5,951 nt of DNA from Candidatus Latescibacterota bacterium (GCA_018650745.1 JABIFK010000718.1:1-5951), one strand, 5' to 3'. Positions 1 through 5,882 are shown, counted from the stretch's first letter. Notes: a model not told the origin generated them from the letters alone. Numbers and translations: made by a program.

Positions 1-1405
1 ACTGGTTGGATAACACACCACCGCCATCTAACTTTTGGGTGCCGCGCCAAGAATTGTTGTGTTTAAAGTAGTCTTCTGTGCGTTGCACCTTGAGTTGCAA
101 ATTGCCTCCGCGAATTTTTCCGAGGTGACCTTCCTGAACAGCGGTTTGCAAAGCGCAGAAACCGGGCGTGTGGCGCATTTCAAAATCGACGGCCAACATC
201 AGGTCTTTTTCTTTGGCCAGTTGAATCATGGCATTGCAGTTTTCAACATTGGCGTCCATAGGTTTGGTGGTCATAACGTGTTTGCCTGCGCTTAATGCTT
301 GCATGGCCACTTTGCCGTGGTTGCCCGTTTCGGTAAGTACGAAGACAACATCCACTTCGTCATTGTTGAGATACTCATTGATGTCTGTTGAATACGGCAC
401 ATCAAATGCGTTGGCTGCTTTTTGAGCACGTTCTTCGCTGAGGTCGCAAACACCCACGAGACGCGTGCCCGATGTTTCGGTGATTTCTCGGGCGCGATTA
501 TATCCCATTCCCATACCCACAACGGCAAAGCCAACGGGGTCGTCGTGCCAAGGCCGTTGTAGGCCACGGCCTGATTTGCGTGCTGTGACACCGCCTTGTG
601 CCGCTGTAGGCCAAGCGCGTTGGACGGCGATGACCGTGCGTTTGGACATTTCTTCATTGCTGACGGATCGATCTGGATTATGTGTTTCAACACTGATCGG
701 CGCGTCAAGGCCCTTGCTCAAGAAAACTTCGAGGATGCGTTCATAGTCGATGAGGTCGCCGCCTAATTCTTTGACGGCGTGTTTGGCTTTGACGTGGATC
801 ATATTGGTTTTTGTAATCATGCGTTGGATGTATCCGTCTTGATCGTTTTTACGCGCTTCGCTTCCCCAGTCGTTGTGTGGGTCCCAAGCGAGGCCCCATT
901 CTGGTACGTTTAGGACATCGAGCATGGCAAAGACTTCGTCGGGGGTGGTGCCACAGTTTTCAAAACCGAGGATAAGTTCGGCTTCTTTTGCGCGGTCAGC
1001 CAAAGGTGCAAACATGTCCATCGTTTTTTGCAATTGATCGGGTTGTGTGGCCAGTGCACCCTGGCCCTCTTGGTATTTTTGCCAAAAGTAGAAAGAGCGT
1101 ATGCGACGACAATCAAGTGCGTCAGCTGCGCGGATGATGCCATCGAGTTTGTCGTTTTCGGCTTTACGGGTTTCGGCGTCGGGTTGGTGCGCTTTGGCAA
1201 GAGATGTTTGCAAACAACCGACCTTGAGACCTTGTTCATCTAAAAGTGCTTTTAGGTCTTTGAGTTGCTGGTCTGAGAGGGATTCAATGCCACGACCAAA
1301 GATGCGCCCACGAAGATCAACATAGTCTACCCCCCAAGATTTGATGATGGGGGCTGCTTCGGTGATGTCGATGCCAAGTTCGTCTGTGAATATTGAGACA
1401 TACAT
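1..1405 (-). CDS. Fusion: sugar isomerase/epimerase TIM barrel + Gfo/Idh/MocA oxidoreductase (3' partial)
   Basis: Reading the minus strand from the ATG at 1405-1403, I find no stop through position 2, giving 468 codons that run off the window. Residues 1-260 look like an AP-endonuclease-2/xylose-isomerase-type TIM barrel: GFENCG (Glu149), AWDPHND (Asp175, His177), HVKAK (His204) and VETHNP (Glu240) match the metal-site positions of that family. Residues 263-292 form a linker rich in Gly, Arg and Gln. From 293 a Rossmann fold begins (FAVVGMGMG), followed by GVCDLSEERA, TETGNHGKVAMQAL, KHVMTTKPMD (Lys381, the family's catalytic Lys-Pro position), VDFEMRHTPGF and WRGTQKLDGGG, all typical of Gfo/Idh/MocA proteins. 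By family, the first half isomerises, epimerises or dehydrates a sugar or cyclitol and the second oxidises or reduces one with NAD(P). The start is fixed by AAGGA seven bases upstream and by an in-frame stop at 1430-1432 with no other ATG, GTG or TTG between. No signal peptide; probably cytoplasmic. The substrate is unknown. Likely about 230 residues are missing, judging by usual Gfo/Idh length. Confidence 0.9.
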   Translation of the reverse strand, partial: MYVSIFTDELGIDITEAAPIIKSWGVDYVDLRGRIFGRGIESLSDQQLKDLKALLDEQGLKVGCLQTSLAKAHQPDAETRKAENDKLDGIIRAADALDCRRIRSFYFWQKYQEGQGALATQPDQLQKTMDMFAPLADRAKEAELILGFENCGTTPDEVFAMLDVLNVPEWGLAWDPHNDWGSEARKNDQDGYIQRMITKTNMIHVKAKHAVKELGGDLIDYERILEVFLSKGLDAPISVETHNPDRSVSNEEMSKRTVIAVQRAWPTAAQGGVTARKSGRGLQRPWHDDPVGFAVVGMGMGYNRAREITETSGTRLVGVCDLSEERAQKAANAFDVPYSTDINEYLNNDEVDVVFVLTETGNHGKVAMQALSAGKHVMTTKPMDANVENCNAMIQLAKEKDLMLAVDFEMRHTPGFCALQTAVQEGHLGKIRGGNLQLKVQRTEDYFKHNNSWRGTQKLDGGGVLSNQ

Positions 1406-1412
1406 AATGGTT

Positions 1413-1417
1413 TCCTT
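1413..1417 (-). promoter_or_regulatory. Shine-Dalgarno site of the fusion gene
   Basis: AAGGA on the minus strand lies seven bases before the ATG at 1405. It supports the chosen start, which is also the first start codon after the in-frame stop at 1430-1432. Confidence 0.7.
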
Positions 1418-1453
1418 ATGGAAAGGGTTTTAAAGGTGGTGTGTTTTTTTTCA

Positions 1454-1471
1454 TTAAATGATTATATTTAA
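1454..1471. promoter_or_regulatory. AT-rich palindrome with a minus-strand TATAAT box in the divergent promoter region
   Basis: TTAAAT (1454-1459) and ATTTAA (1466-1471) form a perfect inverted repeat with a 6-bp centre. On the minus strand it contains TATAAT (1466-1461), a perfect match to the sigma-70 -10 box, which would place transcription start near 1454 and give the fusion gene a leader of about 48 bases. The plus strand reads TATATT (1463-1468) over the same bases, so overlapping divergent -10 elements are possible. No convincing -35 box sits at 16-18 bp on either side; a TTGAGA on the minus strand is only 11 bp away. A T8 run is at 1444-1451. The palindrome could instead be an operator, or chance in AT-rich DNA. 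Confidence 0.35.
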
Positions 1472-1520
1472 CGGCATTCTCAATTTCATATCCGTCTGCA
1501 TATTTCTATCAGGTATTTAG

Positions 1521-2777
1521 ATGTTCTTTCGTTTTTGCTTATATGGCTTTTTGAAAAACCAACGTTATTTCGAGCCTTTTTTAATTCTGATATTTTTGGA
1601 TAAAGGGCTGAGTTTCTTTTTTGTTGGATTGTTGGTTGCCTTTCGAGAAGCGGTGGTGAATCTATTTGAAATTCCTTCAGGTGCCATTGCCGATGTATGG
1701 GGTCGCCGACGGTCTATGGTGTTGTCTTATTCGGCTTACATTACAAGCTTTTTAATTTTTGGTTTGGCCAACGGTGTGGCGGTGCTCTTTATTGCGATGT
1801 TTTTCTTTGCCATAGGGGATGCATTTCGATCGGGTACGCACAAAGCCATGATTTTTACTTGGCTGCGTTTACAAGGACGCGAGAAAGAACGTACTAAAGT
1901 ATATGGTTATACGCGTTCTTGGAGTAAATTCGGCTCTGCCCTATCTGTTATTTTATCTGCCCTTTTTGTTTATGCTTATGACAGTTACAATTATGTATTT
2001 TATTGTTCGATTGTTCCTTACGTATTGGGGATCATAAATCTTTTAGGCTATCCTGCGCAATTGGATGGTACGGTTGACCGGGAGATATCGTTTAGCCAAA
2101 TGAAACGCCATCTTAAGGAAAGTTTTAAGGAGGCTTTTGGCAATATTCATTTGCGCCGCCTACTCGCAGAATCTGTGGGGTTTCAGGGGGCATACCATGT
2201 CGCCAAAGATTATCTCCAACCCGTGCTTAAAGGCGCTGCGCTTATCGCCGTTGGTTATTGGTTTGCCAGTGATCATATGAGTGATATTCAAAAGAGTACC
2301 CTGCTTGTCGGTCCTGTTTATTTGCTTCTTTATTTATTGGCGGGTTTTGCCAGCCGCAATGCACACCGAGTTGTGACTCTGTTTGGCCATGCAGAAAAGG
2401 CGGCTTATTTTTTGTGGGCAAGTGCTGTATTACTTTTCTTCGCGATGTTTGGCGCATCATTTTTTCAACTTGAGTTTGTACTGATTGTCGTTTTTGTGTT
2501 GTTGGACGCGCTTCAAAACCTTTGGCGTCCCGTGCAATTGGGCCGTTTGGATACCCACGGAAACGAAGAGCAAGGTGCATTATTGCTCTCTATTGAAAGC
2601 CAGATGAAACGGGTTTCTACAATGGTGATGGCTCCCTTAATGGGCTTGGCAGTTGATGTGACGGTTACACATCATATCGGGGGGCCCTTTTGGCCTGTGG
2701 GTCTGTTTGGTTTGCTCGTGACAGTTTTATTTTTATGGACGGGTTTGGTGGCTGCAAAAAAACGCTTGGTCTCTTGA
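1521..2777 (+). CDS. Major facilitator superfamily transporter
   Basis: This 418-residue inner-membrane protein has about 11-12 hydrophobic segments, the usual MFS design. The clearest signature is MFS motif A between helices 2 and 3, GAIADVWGRR at residues 54-63, with Asp58, Gly61, Arg62 and Arg63. A hydrophilic stretch at about 180-235 (rich in Lys, Arg and Glu) fits the central loop between the two six-helix halves, and the tail AAKKRLVS is positively charged and cytoplasmic. By family it moves a small solute by uniport or ion-coupled transport; whether it imports or exports, and what it carries, cannot be read. An in-frame TAG at 1518-1520 makes the ATG at 1521 the first possible start; a weak AGG lies at 1511-1513, seven bases upstream. 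It is divergent from the fusion gene and convergent with the enolase-family gene. Hand-counted stretches of 60 bases vary from about 38 to 53% G+C, and it looks more AT-rich than its neighbours. Placement suggests a link to sugar-acid metabolism, which is inference. Confidence 0.88.
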   Translation: MFFRFCLYGFLKNQRYFEPFLILIFLDKGLSFFFVGLLVAFREAVVNLFEIPSGAIADVWGRRRSMVLSYSAYITSFLIFGLANGVAVLFIAMFFFAIGDAFRSGTHKAMIFTWLRLQGREKERTKVYGYTRSWSKFGSALSVILSALFVYAYDSYNYVFYCSIVPYVLGIINLLGYPAQLDGTVDREISFSQMKRHLKESFKEAFGNIHLRRLLAESVGFQGAYHVAKDYLQPVLKGAALIAVGYWFASDHMSDIQKSTLLVGPVYLLLYLLAGFASRNAHRVVTLFGHAEKAAYFLWASAVLLFFAMFGASFFQLEFVLIVVFVLLDALQNLWRPVQLGRLDTHGNEEQGALLLSIESQMKRVSTMVMAPLMGLAVDVTVTHHIGGPFWPVGLFGLLVTVLFLWTGLVAAKKRLVS

Positions 2778-2783
2778 TTCTGA

Positions 2784-3944
2784 TCATTTTTCACTGGTAA
2801 AAACAAGATGTTGTTTGAGTGCTTCTCTATTGGGTATGAGGCCGATGCCAGGTTCGTTGGGTATAGATGCATATCCATTTTCATCAAGTGCCAAAGCCAC
2901 GGGAAAGACTTTATCACGTTCGGGATCTAGGTGAGGGGGGTAGATTTCGAGACGCCCGCCCTCTGGGTCGGCAGCAGCAACATAATGACATTGCAGTTCT
3001 TGACAACCGTGGGGTGCCAAATGGCATCCTTTTTCTTTGGCCAGTGCCCAAACGTCCATCCCTGCATCATATCCTCCAGTCATAATTGCGACATCGGCGT
3101 TGACCATGTGCATAGAACCTTGGCTTATGAATTCTTTAAAGTGGGGGACTGTGTACATGTTCTCGCCGGTTGCAATGGGAATGGGTGTGGCTTCGGTAAG
3201 TTGTCGGTGGAGATCAAAAGCATCGGGGCGAAAAGGTTCTTCGAGCCAAAAGATGTCATAGGGTTCAATGGCTTTGGCATAGGCAATGGCAGTGTCGGCA
3301 TCTTTGAACGCACAGTTGACATCGACCATGAGTTCGATGTTTGGGCCAATGGCTTCACGTGATGCTGCCACGCGTTTGGTGTCGATGTCGATACCAGCAG
3401 ATGGGTTGCCTATTTTGATTTTGACGCTGTGTGTTTTGAGGGTTTCGACGTTGTAGCGCAGTTCTTCTTGGAGGCGAGCCAGACCCTCGGGTTCGCCGTC
3501 GTTGCCATAATAATATCCGCCAGCAATGTAACCCCGCACTTTTTTAGGCGTATCATCACCAGAGAGAAGGGCGTGCACAGGTTTGTTGGCGATTTGGCCT
3601 TTGATGTCCCAGAGGGCACAGTTGATGGCTCCGGTGAGCTGGCCATGTGCGCCGCTAAAACCAAAGGTTTTGATGTGTTCATGTTCGAGGTCGGTGAAGA
3701 TAGCTGCGCTGTCTTGTGGATCGCGGTTGAGAATGCGTTGGCGGTAGTAGGGGATGTAGGATGAGAAGATTTCGAGAGGGCGTTCGGCGGCGGTGCCTCC
3801 GAGCCAACCATGACCGGTGATGCCTTCGTTGGTGGTGACACGGAGGAGAAGCAAGACGCCGTCGCCATATGTATTGCTGCCGTTGGTAATTTGATGGGGG
3901 CGGGACCAGCGGTAAATTTCGCAGATGAGGTTGGTGATTTTCAA
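2784..3944 (-). CDS. Mandelate racemase/muconate lactonizing enzyme family protein (enolase superfamily), probable sugar-acid dehydratase
   Basis: From the TTG start the protein has 386 residues, normal for the family. The N-terminal capping domain opens with LKITNLICEIYRWS; the C-terminal barrel carries the active site. Visible catalytic features are the KxK motif in VKIKIG (Lys175, Lys177), metal ligands in VDVN (Asp208), WLEEP (Glu235/236) and TGEN (Glu261), then NADVAIMTGG (Asp284) and HLAPHG (His308, His312), which fit the Asp-His dyad of the mandelate racemase subgroup. Enzymes with this set abstract the proton alpha to a carboxylate with Mg2+ and usually dehydrate or epimerise acid sugars; substrate not determined. 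The open frame extends to an ATG at 4055, but those extra 37 residues do not match the family, contain translated stem-loop sequence and lack an alignment-like N terminus. TTG at 3944-3942 is preceded by GGGAGA seven bases away and gives the expected N terminus. It lies downstream of the sulfatase on the same strand, 416 bp apart, so co-transcription is possible but not shown. Confidence 0.92.
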   Translation of the reverse strand: MKITNLICEIYRWSRPHQITNGSNTYGDGVLLLLRVTTNEGITGHGWLGGTAAERPLEIFSSYIPYYRQRILNRDPQDSAAIFTDLEHEHIKTFGFSGAHGQLTGAINCALWDIKGQIANKPVHALLSGDDTPKKVRGYIAGGYYYGNDGEPEGLARLQEELRYNVETLKTHSVKIKIGNPSAGIDIDTKRVAASREAIGPNIELMVDVNCAFKDADTAIAYAKAIEPYDIFWLEEPFRPDAFDLHRQLTEATPIPIATGENMYTVPHFKEFISQGSMHMVNADVAIMTGGYDAGMDVWALAKEKGCHLAPHGCQELQCHYVAAADPEGGRLEIYPPHLDPERDKVFPVALALDENGYASIPNEPGIGLIPNREALKQHLVFTSEK

Positions 3945-3950
3945 GAGGGT

Positions 3951-3956
3951 TCTCCC
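3951..3956 (-). promoter_or_regulatory. Shine-Dalgarno site that sets a TTG start for the enolase-family gene
   Basis: The minus strand reads GGGAGA here, with GGAG (3955-3952) seven bases before TTG at 3944-3942. No ATG or GTG lies in frame near the family-typical N terminus. An out-of-frame ATG at 3958-3956 overlaps the site but opens no conserved protein. Confidence 0.65.
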
Positions 3957-4014
3957 ATGGGTAAAGACATTATTTTTGAACAAGTTTTTTATTTCTTTTA
4001 CATATGCCCACGGC

Positions 4015-4052
4015 GTCCTACTTTTCTTGGTACACCCCAAGAAAAGAAGGGC
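4015..4052. repeat. Long imperfect inverted repeat / stem-loop
   Basis: CTTTTCTTGG (4021-4030) and CCAAGAAAAG (4037-4046) form a perfect 10-bp stem with a 6-base loop, TACACC. The pairing extends outward to 16-base arms with one A-A mismatch and one position that is G-U if the plus strand is transcribed but C-A if the minus strand is. No T-run follows on either strand, so it does not look like an intrinsic terminator. It lies about 70 bp upstream of the enolase-family start and resembles in type the short palindromic repeats scattered between bacterial genes; copy number in this genome is unknown. Confidence 0.6.
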
Positions 4053-4184
4053 CACACCCCCACACTCGCCAGCTCGCGTGCCACCGCCCTACTGCGTGGG
4101 GCTTCTAATGATGTTTCGTGTTTTTACCAGCGTAATCCACCCTCACCAGCCCGCGCAGTTCCCACCCCACCGTGTATCCATACA

Positions 4185-4210
4185 CCCTTCCACCCACCCC
4201 CAACACCCCC
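4185..4210 (-). other. G-quadruplex motif
   Basis: On the minus strand the G-runs are GGGGG (4210-4206), GGGGG (4201-4197), GGG (4195-4193) and GGG (4187-4185), separated by loops of 4, 1 and 5 bases. This meets the canonical pattern of four runs of at least three G with loops of 1-7. It is on the sense strand of both flanking minus-strand genes, so it could form in RNA if the sulfatase and enolase-family genes share a transcript. Folding is predicted from pattern only. Confidence 0.5.
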
Positions 4211-4291
4211 TACCAACTGCACAACGGCCCACACCGCTAAGAGTAGTATTCAAGATCTGAGATATCTCCTTTAATTTTACCTTGAGCTGGC

Positions 4292-4311
4292 CCACCTCCA
4301 CAAGAAGGTGG
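4292..4311. repeat. Small stem-loop
   Basis: CCACCT (4292-4297) pairs with AGGTGG (4306-4311) around an 8-base loop. On the plus strand a T5 run follows nine bases later (4320-4324), too far for a standard intrinsic terminator, and no plus-strand gene ends nearby. On the minus strand it lies about 50 bp after the sulfatase stop without a T-run. Function unknown. Confidence 0.35.
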
Positions 4312-4330
4312 ATTTAAGCTTTTTGTCTTT

Positions 4331-4355
4331 CACCCCCTTCAGGGGGCCGGGGGGT
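4331..4355. repeat. G/C-rich palindromic repeat, copy A (behind the sulfatase stop)
   Basis: CACCCCCTTCAGGGGG followed by CCGGGGGGT. It differs from copy B at 5859-5882 by one substitution (C or T in the loop) and one G deletion. Two exclusive folds are possible: a short hairpin of C5 and G5 around TTCA, or an outer pairing of CACCCCC with GGGGGTG (to 4356). It begins five bases beyond the sulfatase TGA (4363-4361). On the minus strand A-rich rather than T-rich DNA follows, so it is not a classic intrinsic terminator for that gene. Confidence 0.7.
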
Positions 4356-4360
4356 GCTTT

Positions 4361-5797
4361 TCAGACGGCAGGCAAAGGCACGGTATCCCCTGTTTCGTGT
4401 TGCCACAGGCGAATATGTGCGGCCATCTCCCTGATGCGATCACGATGTGCTGGATCATCGAAGAGATTATTTTGTTCGTGTGGATCAGTGTTGAGGTCAA
4501 AGAGTTCGCCTTGATCACCGGCACAGAGTGTGAGTTTCCAATGGTCACCTGAGACCATGCATCGGCGAGGTAAGGTGGTCATGAGATTGATATGGGGATT
4601 GCCAAGATTGCGGTCGCCAAGGCCGTTCCATTCAACGAATGCGTTGTGTTCGACAAGATCCAAGTCATCGGTGAGAGCACCTTTGAGGCTTTGGCCTTCG
4701 AGCTCTGTGGGAATGGGTTGATCGGCGAGGTCTAAGAGTGTGGGCACGAGGTCAGCGTGGCCAAAGACACCGTCGATGCGTTTTTGTTCGGTGTTGAGCC
4801 ACGGTACACTCAGTAAAAAGGGCACGCGGGCCGATTCTTCGTAGAAGGCACGTTTTTCCCACATGCGGTGGTCACCAGCCATTTCACCATGGTCGCTGGT
4901 GAATGCGAAGATGGTGTTTTCCATCTGTCCCGTTTCTTCGAGGGCCTTGACCACTTTGCCTACGGCATCGTCAATGATTTTGACATTGCCAAAGTATTGG
5001 GCCCGTTGTTTGCGCCACCCTGCTTCGGTGCTTAAGTCTTCAACGACAATGTTCCCATCTTTGGGTGCAACAGGAAAATGGTCTGAGCGTACACGGTTGA
5101 ATAGGGAATGGTCTTCGGGGTGTTTATTAAAGGTGGGGCCCACGGGTAGGTCGTCGGGATTATAGAGATCGTCGTAGGGGCCCGTGAATGGGGGATGCGG
5201 TTCAAAGGTGCTGAAGACAAGCAACCAAGGTTGATCGGTGTTTTCGCGAATAAAGCGATCAGATTGATTGGCAACAAAGGCGGCCATTTGGCATTCGGGC
5301 GGTAAGGTGGCCCGTTGTTTGGGGTCAAAGTGTTTTTCGCCATTGGCCATGGTGGATTGCGGTTCAAAGCCTTGTTCAACCAGCCATTGATGATAGGTGC
5401 TGAATGGCGGATTGGGTTTGGTATAACGGGGTTTGCGACCGTCTTCTACGCTGGCCCATTCGTCAAAGCCGTGTTGGCAAAACGCATCGTTACCCAAGTG
5501 CCATTTGCCAAAGTGGGCTTTGCGATAGGTATCCGGCAACATTTCGGCAATGGTTTTGGTTTCGTCGCGCAATTCAATGTTGTTGACCACACATCCATGA
5601 CTGTGTGGATACAAGCCTGTCATCAATGATCCACGTGAGGGTGTACAAACTGCTTGTGTGACATAGGTGTTTTCAAAGACAAAACTGCGTTCCGAAAGCG
5701 CATTCATATGTGGCGATTGAATCCAATGGTTACCATAACAAGCCATGGTGTCGGTGCGCTGTTGATCACTAATGAAGATCACGATGTTGGGTTGCAT
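4361..5797 (-). CDS. Sulfatase, Cys-type (formylglycine-dependent arylsulfatase-like family), no signal peptide
   Basis: The 478-residue protein has the alkaline-phosphatase-superfamily fold signatures of family S1 sulfatases. NIVIFISDQQR (residues 4-14, metal ligand Asp11) opens the domain; CTPSR at 51-55 is the C-x-P-S-R maturation motif whose Cys51 would be converted to formylglycine; GKWHLG at 98-102 supplies Lys98 and His100; FEPHPP includes His201; FTSDHGEMAGDH at 299-310 carries Asp302 and His303; Lys315 follows. The C-terminal ELFDLNTDPHEQNNL is the usual sulfatase subdomain. It should hydrolyse a sulfate ester; the substrate (sugar, aryl or other) cannot be told, and the DQQR type of N terminus is also seen in choline-sulfatase- and phosphonate-monoester-hydrolase-like relatives. 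The protein starts directly with the catalytic fold and has no signal peptide, so it probably acts in the cytoplasm. A maturation enzyme (FGE or anSME) is needed and is not in this window. AAGGAG six bases before the ATG fixes the start. The upstream gene ends 84 bp away. Confidence 0.95.
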   Translation of the reverse strand: MQPNIVIFISDQQRTDTMACYGNHWIQSPHMNALSERSFVFENTYVTQAVCTPSRGSLMTGLYPHSHGCVVNNIELRDETKTIAEMLPDTYRKAHFGKWHLGNDAFCQHGFDEWASVEDGRKPRYTKPNPPFSTYHQWLVEQGFEPQSTMANGEKHFDPKQRATLPPECQMAAFVANQSDRFIRENTDQPWLLVFSTFEPHPPFTGPYDDLYNPDDLPVGPTFNKHPEDHSLFNRVRSDHFPVAPKDGNIVVEDLSTEAGWRKQRAQYFGNVKIIDDAVGKVVKALEETGQMENTIFAFTSDHGEMAGDHRMWEKRAFYEESARVPFLLSVPWLNTEQKRIDGVFGHADLVPTLLDLADQPIPTELEGQSLKGALTDDLDLVEHNAFVEWNGLGDRNLGNPHINLMTTLPRRCMVSGDHWKLTLCAGDQGELFDLNTDPHEQNNLFDDPAHRDRIREMAAHIRLWQHETGDTVPLPAV

Positions 5798-5803
5798 AAA
5801 CCA

Positions 5804-5809
5804 CTCCTT
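5804..5809 (-). promoter_or_regulatory. Shine-Dalgarno site of the sulfatase gene
   Basis: The minus strand reads AAGGAG, a near-ideal site, six bases before the ATG at 5797. It is the strongest ribosome binding site in the window. Confidence 0.8.
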
Positions 5810-5858
5810 GTGACAGAGAGTTGAACATATTGGTGTGTCCGTTGTCGGTTTTATTTTT

Positions 5859-5882
5859 CACCCCCTTTAGGGGCCGGGGGGT
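5859..5882. repeat. G/C-rich palindromic repeat, copy B (behind the upstream gene's stop)
   Basis: CACCCCCTTTAGGGG followed by CCGGGGGGT, the second copy of the element at 4331-4355, in the same orientation. Its last base overlaps the TAA of the partial gene at the right edge. As with copy A, T-rich plus-strand sequence lies on its left side (TTTTT at 5854-5858), which is A-rich when read as minus-strand RNA. Confidence 0.7.

Larger units (their letters stand above)
3945..4360. other. 416-bp non-coding spacer with several structured elements
   Basis: I find no convincing gene here; the short frames give low-complexity Pro/Thr/Ser-rich products without start signals. From the enolase-family gene outward it holds: an AT-rich stretch of about 60 bp at 3958-4010, a strong stem-loop (4015-4052), about 200 bp of plus-strand C-rich, G-poor DNA (densest at 4130-4230), a small hairpin GTGTA/TACAC (4172-4185) beside a minus-strand G-quadruplex motif, two adjoining palindromes AGATCT (4253-4258) and GAGATATCTC (4259-4268), a hairpin (4292-4311) and a G/C-rich repeat copy (4331-4355). 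The dense structure with no coding signal suggests dispersed repeat elements, a long structured leader for the enolase-family gene, or both. No confident promoter was seen. Confidence 0.7.

Noticed and set aside
35..1325. Several plus-strand open frames and short minus-strand frames across 35-1325
   Set aside because: They overlap the long fused enzyme frame on the minus strand, which carries recognisable family motifs throughout; the others are compositional shadows.
198..3050. A 17-base exact match between about 204-220 and 3028-3044
   Set aside because: Both copies encode the common peptide Leu-Ala-Lys-Glu-Lys in the same codons on the minus strand; a chance coding coincidence, not a dispersed repeat.
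3810..4274. Plus-strand frame of 154 codons spanning the start of the enolase-family gene and the spacer
   Set aside because: The first part is antisense to conserved coding sequence, and the rest is low-complexity Pro/Thr-rich translation of C-rich spacer with no ribosome site.
4331..4360. Intrinsic terminator for the sulfatase
   Set aside because: The hairpin is strong, but the sequence after it on the minus strand is A-rich (GTGAAAGACAAAAAG) and has no T-run.
5760..5767. Sulfatase lacking the second Asp of the usual N-terminal Asp-Asp metal motif (it reads SDQQ)
   Set aside because: A single Asp followed by Gln is normal for the DQQR-type branch of sulfatases and related hydrolases, so this is not a defect.
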